Shown here piece by piece: positions 1-9,736 of a DNA stretch of 64,000 nucleotides (its first letter is position 1; every line of letters begins with the position of its first letter). Below the pieces are notes generated by a model that was not told where the DNA came from, did not search any database, and saw only the letters and a list, made by a program, of their open reading frames with translations. The stretch is taken from positions 1 through 64,000 of the forward strand of contig NZ_JAPFQL010000007.1 in NCBI RefSeq assembly GCF_028446585.1, written 5' to 3'. The stretch is from Intrasporangium calvum (GTDB lineage: Bacteria > Actinomycetota > Actinomycetes > Actinomycetales > Dermatophilaceae). A program made the translations under genes and the position numbers.

Positions 1-100
1 CCTCGGTGTCGCCGCGGCGCAGGTTGTGGATGGCCAGGGCCAGCCCGCCCCACACCACGAGGATGGCGACGATCATCATGACGATCGCTCCCGTTGTCAT
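1..100 (-). CDS. metS: MetS-type small subunit of NSS transporter (partial)
   Basis: Only the first 33 residues are inside the window; the gene runs off the left edge. It begins MTTGAIVMMIVAILVVWGG, a single hydrophobic segment, followed by the charged stretch IHNLRRGDTE. Its ATG overlaps the TGA of the upstream NSS transporter in an ATGA arrangement, so the two are translationally coupled. Tiny one-helix proteins in this position are the MetS subunit of the sodium-dependent methionine/alanine importer MetPS known from Corynebacterium. The identification rests on size, topology and position, because the C-terminus cannot be seen. Confidence 0.8.
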   Translation of the reverse strand, partial: MTTGAIVMMIVAILVVWGGLALAIHNLRRGDTE

Positions 101-1641
101 CGTTCGACCTCCTCCCTGTCGTGTCCGTGGACGGGTGTGTCCGGTCGCCAGGGGATCCTGGCCAGCAGGAAGCCGGCGATGAGCACCACGAAGGCCGCAC
201 CCCAGCCGAAGACGAGCAGCATCCACTGCGGGTAGTCGCCGTACGGCTTCTCGATGACCGCGATGAACTCACGGATCAGCACGAAGCCGAGGGCGAGCGG
301 GCTGATCGCCGAGATGAGCGCGAGCCACCAGACGCCCACCGGCACCGACCCGTCCCGATTGAGGTGGCTCTGCAGCCCCGGCAGCGCCCGCACGAACCAG
401 GCGAGGACGATCATGCTCACGACGGCGACGAGCAGGATGCCGAAGCGGTTGATGAAGTGGTCGACGATGTCGAGGACGTAGAGCCCGCTCGTCGTGCTGA
501 ACCCGACCAGGCTGATCAGGGCGCAGGGGATGGTGACCCACAGGGTCGCCGCGATGCGCGACATCTCGAACTTGTCCCGCACGGCGGAGATGACCACCTC
601 GAGGACGCTGATGAGCGAGGTGAAGCCGGCGAGGACCAGCGAGAAGAAGAACAGGACACCGAGCAGCGCGCCGGCCGGCGCCTCGTTGACGATGGCCGGG
701 AACGCGACGAAGGCCAGGCCGAGCCCCGAGGTGGCGACCTCGCTGACGGCGACGCCGGACGCCTGGGCCATGAAGCCGAGGGCCGCGAACACGCCGATGC
801 CCGCGAGGATCTCGAAACCGGAGTTCGACAGGCCGACGACCATCGCCGAGCCCGTCATGTCGGTGCGCCGGCGCACGTAGCTCGCGTAGGTGATCATGAT
901 GCCGAAGCCGATCGACAGCGAGAAGAAGATCTGCCCGTAGGCCGCGGCCCACACGGCCGGGTCGGCGAGCGCTGACCAGTTCGGCGCGAAGAGCGCGTCG
1001 AGGCCGGCTGCCGCACCGGGGAGGGTGAGGCCCTGGATGACGAGCGCCGTGAACGCGATGACGAGCACGGGGATGAAGATGACCGAGGTGCGGCCCACTC
1101 CGCGCTGCACCCCGAGGGCCATGAGGACGATGAGGGCTCCCCACACGACGAGGAGGGGGACGATGACGCCCGGCACGAAGTCGAGCGACAGGCCCGGCGT
1201 CTCGGCGACCTTGAGGTACTCACCGAAGAGGAACTTGTCCGGGCTGTCGCCCCACGCCTTGTTGAAGGAGAAGAACGTGTAGCTGAGCGCCCAGGCCAGG
1301 ACCGCCGCGTAGTAGACGGCGATCATGAAGCAGACCCCGACCTGCCACCAGCCCAGCCCCTCGGTGCCGCGCGACAGGCGGGCGAAGGACAACGGCGCCG
1401 ACCCGCGGAACTTGTGGCCGAGCGCGTACTCGAGGAAGAGGAACGGGATGCCCGCCGTGAACAGGGCGACGAGGTAGGGCAGGATGAAGGCGCCGCCACC
1501 GTTCTCGTAGGCGACGTAGGGGAACCGCCAGATGTTGCCGAGGCCTACGGCAGAACCGATGGCGGCGAGGATGAAGACCCGCCTGGTCGAGAACATTCCC
1601 CGACGTTCCTCGCGCACATCGTCGTCCGCTGTGGTGCTCAT
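97..1641 (-). CDS. metP: Sodium-dependent methionine/alanine importer (NSS family)
   Basis: This 514-residue polytopic membrane protein belongs to the neurotransmitter:sodium symporter family. The hallmark first membrane segment GSAVGLGNIWRFPY lies near residues 26-40, followed by about eleven further hydrophobic segments. Bacterial members couple sodium entry to uptake of an amino acid. The overlapping MetS-like small subunit downstream identifies it as the MetP type, which takes up methionine and alanine. The reading frame is open further upstream, but ATG at 1641 is preceded by GGAGGG at good spacing and gives the normal family length. It is divergent from the methylase/GNAT gene, with 103 bp between them. 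I saw no SAM riboswitch or other recognisable leader there. Confidence 0.85.
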   Translation of the reverse strand: MSTTADDDVREERRGMFSTRRVFILAAIGSAVGLGNIWRFPYVAYENGGGAFILPYLVALFTAGIPFLFLEYALGHKFRGSAPLSFARLSRGTEGLGWWQVGVCFMIAVYYAAVLAWALSYTFFSFNKAWGDSPDKFLFGEYLKVAETPGLSLDFVPGVIVPLLVVWGALIVLMALGVQRGVGRTSVIFIPVLVIAFTALVIQGLTLPGAAAGLDALFAPNWSALADPAVWAAAYGQIFFSLSIGFGIMITYASYVRRRTDMTGSAMVVGLSNSGFEILAGIGVFAALGFMAQASGVAVSEVATSGLGLAFVAFPAIVNEAPAGALLGVLFFFSLVLAGFTSLISVLEVVISAVRDKFEMSRIAATLWVTIPCALISLVGFSTTSGLYVLDIVDHFINRFGILLVAVVSMIVLAWFVRALPGLQSHLNRDGSVPVGVWWLALISAISPLALGFVLIREFIAVIEKPYGDYPQWMLLVFGWGAAFVVLIAGFLLARIPWRPDTPVHGHDREEVER

Positions 1642-1744
1642 GAACCCTCCCGGATCGAGCGAGACTGGTGCTCCCCAGCATTCACCCAAGAGCGTGACCT
1701 GCGCCACCCCCGCATGATCCACATCGGAGAAAGGAGTCCCGAAC

Positions 1745-3040
1745 GTGGTCAAGCAGATCCGCCTCATCGGCACCGGGCTCGGCCACAGCGCGCACCTCAC
1801 GAGGGCGGCCACCGTCGCCCTCGGGACCGTCGACGTCGTCCTCGTCGTCGACGGCGACGCGGACGCGCAGCGGACCCTCGTCTCCGAGGTGCTCCAGAGG
1901 CAGCCGCTTCCGCGGTTCGCTGAGGCAACCACCCCTCTGAGCCCGCTTGCGCGCGAAGGCAACTCAGCGGCATACGGAGAAGCACTGCTTGCCGGCTGCC
2001 TCGACGCGCTGGGGGATCTGACGCCGGACGAGCAGATCGTGGGGATCCTCGTTCCCGGCCTTCCCAGGGTCGAGGCAGCGGCCGACCAGATCGCTCACCG
2101 GCTCGCGGACCACTTCGGCGCGGGGGTGGAGGTCGTCCCCGGCCTCGCGGCGGCGCAGCTGCTCGCCGCGGCCCACGGCATCTCCCTCGCCCAGGACGAC
2201 GAGAACGTCAGGCTCGTGTCAGCCGAGGGCCTCAGCGAGAGCTACGAGCCGGCGGACGGCGTGGCCGTCGTCGTCGGCGACCCGGACCTGCGCTGCCTCG
2301 AGCTCACCGACCTCTATCCAGACCTGAACGTCTACTGGGGGGCACGGCTCGGCCGCGACGACGAGGTGCTCGTCGCCGGCCGGCTCGACGAGCTGACCGT
2401 GGAGCTCCCCGCCGCGTGCGCTCGGGCGCAGGCGGCCGGACCGCCCCTGCTGGATGCCTACATCGTGCGACCCGCGGAGACCCGAGCCCGCCCCGGGCCC
2501 GCGCCGTGGCCGGCCCTCGCCGAGCTGACCGACGGGGTGCTCACGCTCCGGCCGGTCACGACGGAGGACTGGCCGACGGTGTTGGCGGAGAACAACGACG
2601 AGGAGTCGCTCCGCTGGTCGCTCACCGGCGAACGACTCACCGAGGCGCAGGCCCGGCAGCGGGCCGCCGGCGCGCGCCGCGAGTGGGTCCGCGGCCGCGC
2701 CGCGCGCCTCACCATGGTCGACCGGGCCACCGGACGCGCGGCCGGGCAGCTCGGCGTGCTCCGGATGGGCCCGCCCGAGGTGGGCATCATCGGCTACGGC
2801 GTGCTGCCGGAGTTCCGCGGGCGGGGTTTCACGACGCGCGCGCTCCGGCTCGTCGCCGACTGGGTCTTCAGCACGACGTCGATCGGGCGGCTCGAGCTCG
2901 GCCACAAGGTCGACAACGTGGCGTCCGGAGTCGTCGCGGCCCGGGCCGGTTTCGTCCGTGAGGCGGTCCTCGCCGGCCGGCTGAGAAACGCGGACGGCTC
3001 CTTCTCCGACGAGGTCGTCTACGCCCGGGGGCGCCCCTGA
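1745..3040 (+). CDS. Tetrapyrrole-methylase-like domain fused to GNAT acetyltransferase
   Basis: This 431-residue protein has two parts. The N-terminal half (about residues 1-235) starts IRLIGTGLGHSAHLTRAATV, which resembles the glycine-rich entry strand of the SAM-dependent tetrapyrrole methylase fold, but it is divergent. The C-terminal half (about 255-431) is a GNAT N-acetyltransferase of the RimJ/RimL type with the acetyl-CoA loop FRGRGFTTRA. The GTG start has an AAGGAG site about 9 bases upstream. A copy of the dispersed 15-mer at 1963-1977 is translated in frame as SAAYG in a linker-like stretch. The substrate of either domain is unknown. The GNAT call is firm, the methylase call less so. 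Confidence 0.65.
   Translation: MVKQIRLIGTGLGHSAHLTRAATVALGTVDVVLVVDGDADAQRTLVSEVLQRQPLPRFAEATTPLSPLAREGNSAAYGEALLAGCLDALGDLTPDEQIVGILVPGLPRVEAAADQIAHRLADHFGAGVEVVPGLAAAQLLAAAHGISLAQDDENVRLVSAEGLSESYEPADGVAVVVGDPDLRCLELTDLYPDLNVYWGARLGRDDEVLVAGRLDELTVELPAACARAQAAGPPLLDAYIVRPAETRARPGPAPWPALAELTDGVLTLRPVTTEDWPTVLAENNDEESLRWSLTGERLTEAQARQRAAGARREWVRGRAARLTMVDRATGRAAGQLGVLRMGPPEVGIIGYGVLPEFRGRGFTTRALRLVADWVFSTTSIGRLELGHKVDNVASGVVAARAGFVREAVLAGRLRNADGSFSDEVVYARGRP
1963..1977 (-). repeat. Dispersed 15-mer copy, inside the methylase/GNAT gene
   Basis: CTCAGCGGCATACGG is the reverse form of the family CGTATGCCGCTGRGC, here in the A variant and offset by one base. It is read in frame as SAAYG. Confidence 0.8.
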
Positions 3041-3098
3041 CCCCTTGGCCACCGGGTCGCAGCGCCTCCGGGCGACCGCGGTCGCCCGGAGGCAGCGG

Positions 3099-3773
3099 TC
3101 AGCCGGAGCGCTCCACCCAGGCGAAGGGGACCGACAACAGCCCCTCCGGGATGCGCACGCGATAGCGGGTCCGCCCGCGCGTCACGATCTGCCCGACGAC
3201 CCCGTCGTACTGCCCCGGCGCCGCGATCCGCACCGTGGCCCCGGGGCGCAGCCGGCCGGGGGCGAGTTGAGGCAGCCCGAGCCGGAGCGCGTCGAGCTCG
3301 GCGACGTAGTTCGGGTGCATCGGCACCCGCTGACCGCGATGGGTCCAGGTGAAGACCCGGGAGAGGTCGGTGCCCGCGCACCGGGTGCACAAGGCCACCC
3401 GGGACGGCATCCGGTGCCGGGTGGTGCGGTGGCCCATGGCACACGTGCCCACCCAGTCACCCGCGATGCTCGGCACATCTGCCGAGGAGCAGCGGTTGCC
3501 CGAGCAGCCGATCTGGTGGGCCTTGGCCCGCCACACGGAGTCATGGCCGTGCCCGGGGCCGACGAGCGCGTGAGCGATCTCGTGGAGGATCGTGTCCCGG
3601 ACCTCTTCCTCCGGGTGGAGCCGCGTCAGGTGCGCGCTCAACGAGATCTCTCGGGTGGCCGCTCGACAGACTCCCGCCCGCGTGCGGGCTCGGTCGAGGT
3701 TCAAGGACCAGTCACCCAGGCCGTGGGCGGCCATCAGCTCCCGGCCCAGTTTCAGTGCAGCACTCAGCTCCAT
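3099..3773 (-). CDS. SprT-like zinc metalloprotease
   Basis: The 224-residue product carries the zincin motif HEIAH (in ILHEIAHALVG), with a likely third ligand in the following GPGHGHD stretch. A second part is rich in Cys and His pairs (CTRCAG and the preceding histidines) and resembles the zinc-ribbon half of SprT proteins. SprT/Spartan-type proteases act on proteins bound or crosslinked to DNA; that role is inferred from the family. The frame is open 54 bases further upstream, but the ATG at 3773, giving MELSAALKLGRE, is the natural start. A polar C-terminal beta-rich region of about 50 residues follows the zinc ribbon. Confidence 0.8.
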   Translation of the reverse strand: MELSAALKLGRELMAAHGLGDWSLNLDRARTRAGVCRAATREISLSAHLTRLHPEEEVRDTILHEIAHALVGPGHGHDSVWRAKAHQIGCSGNRCSSADVPSIAGDWVGTCAMGHRTTRHRMPSRVALCTRCAGTDLSRVFTWTHRGQRVPMHPNYVAELDALRLGLPQLAPGRLRPGATVRIAAPGQYDGVVGQIVTRGRTRYRVRIPEGLLSVPFAWVERSG

Positions 3774-4101
3774 CGCGTTCCCAACTGTCGATGCCCCTGC
3801 GGTGACCCTAGGAGATCCCACCGACACCGGGCCGACGAGCTGCCCGTGCCGGCCCGGACGGTTGGCCGGGTCACCCCGATATCCGTGGGGTCGATCTCAC
3901 CTCGCTGCGTCGACAAGACCTGGATGCGCAGGATCGGCATCCCACTTCACCTGGATGCGGCGGGTTGAGGCGACGCATCCACGCCATCCGGACCCTGCGG
4001 GATGAGACCAGCCACCACATACCCCCTGGGGTATATTCGGTCCAGCCTTCCCCTCCACTCGGTGGAGAATGGCCCTGCGACCCGTCCCGTCAGGAGCTCA
4101 C
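3774..4101. other. Divergent intergenic region, SprT / rhodanese lipoprotein
   Basis: This stretch of 328 bases holds no convincing gene. Apart from the CsoR-like palindrome at 4019-4034 and the ribosome site AGGAG at 4092-4096, I see nothing recognisable in it. Confidence 0.6.
4019..4034. promoter_or_regulatory. CsoR/CstR-like operator
   Basis: ATACCCCCTGGGGTAT is a palindrome with perfect 7-base arms around a CT centre. G/C-tract palindromes flanked by AT are the recognised targets of the CsoR/RcnR/FrmR/CstR repressor family, which sense copper, nickel, formaldehyde or persulfides. It overlaps a possible -10 hexamer TATATT at 4032-4037 and lies about 68 bases before the rhodanese start. 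A rhodanese as target suggests the persulfide-sensing (CstR) branch. No regulator of this family is in the window. Confidence 0.65.
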
Positions 4102-4551
4102 ATGTCACCCCGTCGTCGTCTCGCCGGCGCCCTCCTCGCCCTCGCCGCCCTCACCTCGGTCGCCGCCTGCAGCGGCTCGGACGGCGGCGCCAGCCTGACC
4201 GCCGCTGCCCCTGCCGCCGCAGCCCCGACGCTCGGTGCCGAGCTGTCGCCGGCCGACTTCGCCGCGGCCGCCAAGCGCGAGGGCACCACGATCCTCGACG
4301 TGCGCACCCCCGCTGAGTACGCCGAGGGCCACCTGCCCGGTGCGGTCAACATCGACGTGCAGAGCCCCGACTTCGCTGCACGGATCGGCCAGCTCGACCC
4401 CAAGGCGACCTACGCCGTCTACTGCCGCTCCGGCAACCGGTCCGCCGCCGCCCTCCAGCTGATGCAGGGTGCCGGGTTCACGTCCGCCTACCACCTCGGC
4501 GGTGGCATCGGCGCGTGGCAGCAGGCCGGCGGCGAGGTCGTCACCAACTGA
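4102..4551 (+). CDS. Rhodanese-domain lipoprotein
   Basis: The 149-residue protein starts with a lipoprotein signal peptide ending in the lipobox VAAC, so it should be anchored outside the membrane. After an Ala-rich linker comes one rhodanese domain (about 55-149) with the signature LDVRTPAEYAEGHLPGAVNI and the active-site loop CRSGNRS, whose Cys would carry the sulfane sulfur. The ATG at 4102 has AGGAG at 4092-4096. It is the first gene behind the CsoR-like palindrome, which suggests induction by copper or reactive sulfur. The next gene begins 5 bases after the stop, so the two are probably cotranscribed. Confidence 0.85.
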   Translation: MSPRRRLAGALLALAALTSVAACSGSDGGASLTAAAPAAAAPTLGAELSPADFAAAAKREGTTILDVRTPAEYAEGHLPGAVNIDVQSPDFAARIGQLDPKATYAVYCRSGNRSAAALQLMQGAGFTSAYHLGGGIGAWQQAGGEVVTN

Positions 4552-4556
4552 TCCTG

Positions 4557-5219
4557 ATGCCCCGACCTCCCCTACCGCCTTATCTGACGGCAACCACGGC
4601 CGAGCTGGCTGCCGAGCGGCTCACCGGGGCCGACGAGGACGTGCACTTCAGCGAGCACGTCGCGGCGGAGGTCATCGAGCGCCTCACCGATCCCGGTGAC
4701 CTCGTGCTCGACCCGTTTGCGGGCTTCGGCACCACCCTCTCCGTCGCAGACCGGCTCGGTCGTCGGGGCCTCGGCGTCGAGCTGCTCCCCGAGCGGGTCG
4801 AGCTGGCCCGCACCCGCGCGCCCGGCGCGACCGTGATCGAGGGCGACGCCCGCGGTCTGCACCGCTTCATCGCCGAGCCCGTCGCGCTCTGCCTCACGTC
4901 ACCGCCCTACCGCACCGCGAACGACCACCCGCACGACCCGCTCACCGCCTACACCCTGGTCGCGGGCAGCTACGAGAGCTATCTGGCTGACCTCACCGCG
5001 GTGGCGCAGACGGTGGCCCGCCATCTCAGGCCGGGCGGCCACCTCGTGCTCAACGTCGCCAACATCCGGCACGACCGCCACACGACCACCCTCGCGTGGG
5101 ACGTGGCCAGAACCATCGGCGCCGTCCTCCCCTTCGTCGGCGAGACCGTGATCCACTGGGACACCCTCCCGCACGACCTGACGGGCGACTACCTGCTCAC
5201 CTTCAGGCGGGAGGACTGA
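4557..5219 (+). CDS. DNA-type (N4/N6 amino) methyltransferase
   Basis: The 220-residue enzyme has the SAM-binding motif DPFAGFGTT (about residues 45-53) and the amino-methyltransferase catalytic motif TSPPY (about 107-111). TSPPY is typical of enzymes that methylate exocyclic amino groups, especially N4 of cytosine in DNA. The motif order is SAM site first, catalytic site second, the reverse of common TSPPY enzymes. No restriction gene or obvious target-recognition domain is present, so it may be an orphan enzyme or act on another nucleic acid. It starts 5 bases after the rhodanese stop, with no clear ribosome site, so coupling is likely. The inverted 15-mer pair follows it. Confidence 0.7.
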   Translation: MPRPPLPPYLTATTAELAAERLTGADEDVHFSEHVAAEVIERLTDPGDLVLDPFAGFGTTLSVADRLGRRGLGVELLPERVELARTRAPGATVIEGDARGLHRFIAEPVALCLTSPPYRTANDHPHDPLTAYTLVAGSYESYLADLTAVAQTVARHLRPGGHLVLNVANIRHDRHTTTLAWDVARTIGAVLPFVGETVIHWDTLPHDLTGDYLLTFRRED

Positions 5220-5297
5220 CTCCCGTCAAGGGCACGATGGGCGACGGCCAGCAGCTCACCCACCCCGCCGAGACGTGACTCGCCTTCGGCGCAGGCG

Positions 5298-5337
5298 AGC
5301 CCAGCGGCATACGGACGCTGTCGTATGCCGCTGGGCT
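5298..5337. terminator. Perfect inverted pair of the dispersed 15-mer, likely bidirectional terminator
   Basis: AGCCCAGCGGCATACG at 5298-5313 and its exact reverse complement at 5322-5337 can form a 16-bp stem with an 8-base loop. It sits in the 127-base gap between two convergent genes and is symmetrical, so it could end transcripts from both sides. There is no strong T-run. It is built entirely from two opposed copies of the family CGTATGCCGCTGRGC. Confidence 0.7.
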
Positions 5338-5346
5338 GGGTCCCGC

Positions 5347-7722
<2,376 letters not shown>

Positions 7723-7804
7723 TGTGTTGTCCTTTCGTCGGCGATGACGGGCCTGTGACAGGCCGCTGACGGGCAGCGGCGGGCAGTGTCGGGCGGGCTG
7801 CCCG

Positions 7805-8638
7805 CTAGGCGAGGTTGTTCATGTGTCGGGTCTGCATGATCACCGCAGCCATCTCCTCGACCGACATCGATGCCGAGTTGATCGAGGGGATCTTGTGGGA
7901 TCGGTAGAGGGCCTCGGCCCGCCGCAGCTCATAGCTGCACTGGGCGAGGGAGGCGTACTTCGAGCCCGGCCGCCGCTCGCTCCGCACCTGGGCGAGGCGG
8001 GCGGCGGTCGAGACGAGGCCGAAGCACCGGTCGGCGTAGTCGCGGATCGGGCGCGGGAGGTCGTTGGACTGGAAGTCCTCCTCGACGAGCGGGTAGTTGG
8101 CGACCTTGATGCCGTGCTGGAGCGCGAGGTACATCGAGGTCGGCGTCTTGCCGCAGCGCGAGGGGGCGACGAGGATCAGCTCGGCCTGGGCGAGGTTGCG
8201 CAGGCTCTGGCCGTCGTCGTGCTCCATGGAGAACTCGATCGCCTTCATCCGCTGCTCGTAGCGGCGCGGGTCGCCGACGCCGTGCAGGCCGGCCCGGTTG
8301 TGGCTGGCGTTGACGTGGAGGACCCGCTCGATGGCGTCGAGGTGAGTGCCGAAGAGGTCGATGAAGGCGCACTTCGTCTTGACCAGCTCGGTGCGCACCT
8401 CCTCGTCCGCGACGGTGGAGAAGACGAGCGGGGTCACCGAGTCCGTCATCGCCGCGTCCATCTCGGCGACGACCTGGCGGGCGACCTGCGGCGTCGTGAT
8501 GAAGGGGATCTTGCGCCGCCGGAACCGCACCGTCGGGAACTGGTTGAGCATGAGGTTGCCGAGCGTCTCGGCAGAGATGCCCGTGCCACCGGCCAGGAAG
8601 AACACCGGTGTCTCGGCGACGTTGTCGGGGGCACTCAC
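7805..8638 (-). CDS. ppsR: PEP synthase regulatory kinase/phosphotransferase (DUF299)
   Basis: The 277-residue protein matches the PpsR/DUF299 family, which inactivates PEP synthase by ADP-dependent phosphorylation of a Thr and reactivates it with phosphate. The P-loop-like motif [12 protein letters not shown] and the family ending ([11 protein letters not shown], then a short helix) are present. The N-terminus [17 protein letters not shown] matches the family. The GTG at 8638 gives the usual length. No strong ribosome site precedes it, so the exact start is less certain than the call. It lies directly before ppsA, its target. Confidence 0.9.
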   Translation of the reverse strand: MSAPDNVAETPVFFLAGGTGISAETLGNLMLNQFPTVRFRRRKIPFITTPQVARQVVAEMDAAMTDSVTPLVFSTVADEEVRTELVKTKCAFIDLFGTHLDAIERVLHVNASHNRAGLHGVGDPRRYEQRMKAIEFSMEHDDGQSLRNLAQAELILVAPSRCGKTPTSMYLALQHGIKVANYPLVEEDFQSNDLPRPIRDYADRCFGLVSTAARLAQVRSERRPGSKYASLAQCSYELRRAEALYRSHKIPSINSASMSVEEMAAVIMQTRHMNNLA

Positions 8639-8743
8639 GGCGCCACTGTGCCACAGCCACGGCTGCGGGCGCCCCTTCCGTCCGCTCCTGCGGAACGGGC
8701 ACCGCCGATCTGGCAGACTGCGCGCGGCGAGAGGAGGCCGCGC

Positions 8744-9736
8744 GTGACGGGTCGGGTCGGGTCGAGAGCCGCCGGGCTGGCGCTGGGCTTCGTGGCGGAC
8801 CGCCTCCTCGGCGACCCGCGCCGCTGGCATCCCGTGGCGGGCTTCGGGACCCTTGCGGGGCATCTCGAGAAGCGGACGTATGCCGCTGGGCGCGCTCCCG
8901 GAGTCGCCCACGTCGCGCTGCTGGTGGGCTCAACGGCCGCCCTCGGGCTCATGGCCGAGCGGGTGACGCGGCGCTCTCCCGTGGCCCATGCGGCGGCGAC
9001 GGCAGCGGCCACGTGGGCGGTGCTCGGTGGGCGGTCGCTCGTCCGTGAGGGCGATGTCATCAGTGGGCAGCTGTCCTCCGGGGACCTCGCGGCCGCCCGG
9101 CTCCGGCTGCGCAACCTCGTGGGCCGCGACACGACCCGGCTCGACCCGGATGGGATCGCCCGGGCCTGCGTCGAGTCCGTCGCCGAGAACACGTCCGACG
9201 CCGTCGTCGCCCCGCTGCTCTGGGGCGGCGCGCTGGGCGTCCCGGGACTCCTGGCCTACCGGGCCGTCAACACGCTCGATGCGATGGTCGGCCACCGGAC
9301 ACCGCGCTATCGCGAGTTCGGCTGGGCTGCCGCGCGCCTGGACGACGTGGCGAACTGGGTTCCCGCGCGGTTCGCCGCCGGGGCCGCGCTGACCAGTGCC
9401 GCACTTGACGGTGACTCCGTCGCGGTGTCCCGGGCCCGGGACGCGATCCGGCACGACGCCCCCGCGCACCCGAGCCCGAACGGCGGCGTCGTCGAGGCCG
9501 CGTTCGCCGGGGTCCTCGGCGTGACGCTGGGCGGCACCAACGTCTATGAGGGCCGGGCCGAGGACCGAGGGAGCCTGGGCGCGGGACCGAGCCCAGCGGC
9601 ATACGACATCGGGCGGGCGAACCGCCTGTCCCGGCGCGTGGGGACGCTGTCGCTCCTGGGGGCGATGGCGCTCGCGGCGGCTAGGAGTCGGGGTGCCGCG
9701 GCTGCCGCGGGACCGGGGGGATCTCCAGGCCCTTGA
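8744..9736 (+). CDS. cobD: Adenosylcobinamide-phosphate synthase CobD/CbiB
   Basis: The 330-residue membrane protein opens with the family signature FVADRLLGDPRRWHPVAGFG and also shows DGIARACVESVAENTSDAVVAP-type sequence around residue 135. CobD attaches the aminopropanol arm to adenosylcobyric acid in late B12 synthesis. The GTG at 8744 follows GAGGAGG. Two copies of the dispersed 15-mer are read in frame, as YAAG near residue 46 and PAAY near 285, both in polar, poorly conserved stretches. The last 56 bases overlap the end of the convergent SulP gene. No cobalamin riboswitch was seen upstream. The B12-dependent CarH regulator lies 4 kb away. Confidence 0.9.
   Translation: MTGRVGSRAAGLALGFVADRLLGDPRRWHPVAGFGTLAGHLEKRTYAAGRAPGVAHVALLVGSTAALGLMAERVTRRSPVAHAAATAAATWAVLGGRSLVREGDVISGQLSSGDLAAARLRLRNLVGRDTTRLDPDGIARACVESVAENTSDAVVAPLLWGGALGVPGLLAYRAVNTLDAMVGHRTPRYREFGWAAARLDDVANWVPARFAAGAALTSAALDGDSVAVSRARDAIRHDAPAHPSPNGGVVEAAFAGVLGVTLGGTNVYEGRAEDRGSLGAGPSPAAYDIGRANRLSRRVGTLSLLGAMALAAARSRGAAAAAGPGGSPGP
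8877..8891 (+). repeat. Dispersed 15-mer copy 1 in cobD
   Basis: This is an exact CGTATGCCGCTGGGC, read in frame as YAAG. Confidence 0.9.
9591..9605 (-). repeat. Dispersed 15-mer copy 2 in cobD
   Basis: This is an exact reverse copy, GCCCAGCGGCATACG, read in frame as PAAY. Confidence 0.9.

Noticed and set aside
1642-1744. SAM or other riboswitch before the methionine/alanine transporter
   Set aside because: The 103-base gap has no recognisable riboswitch core or leader structure.
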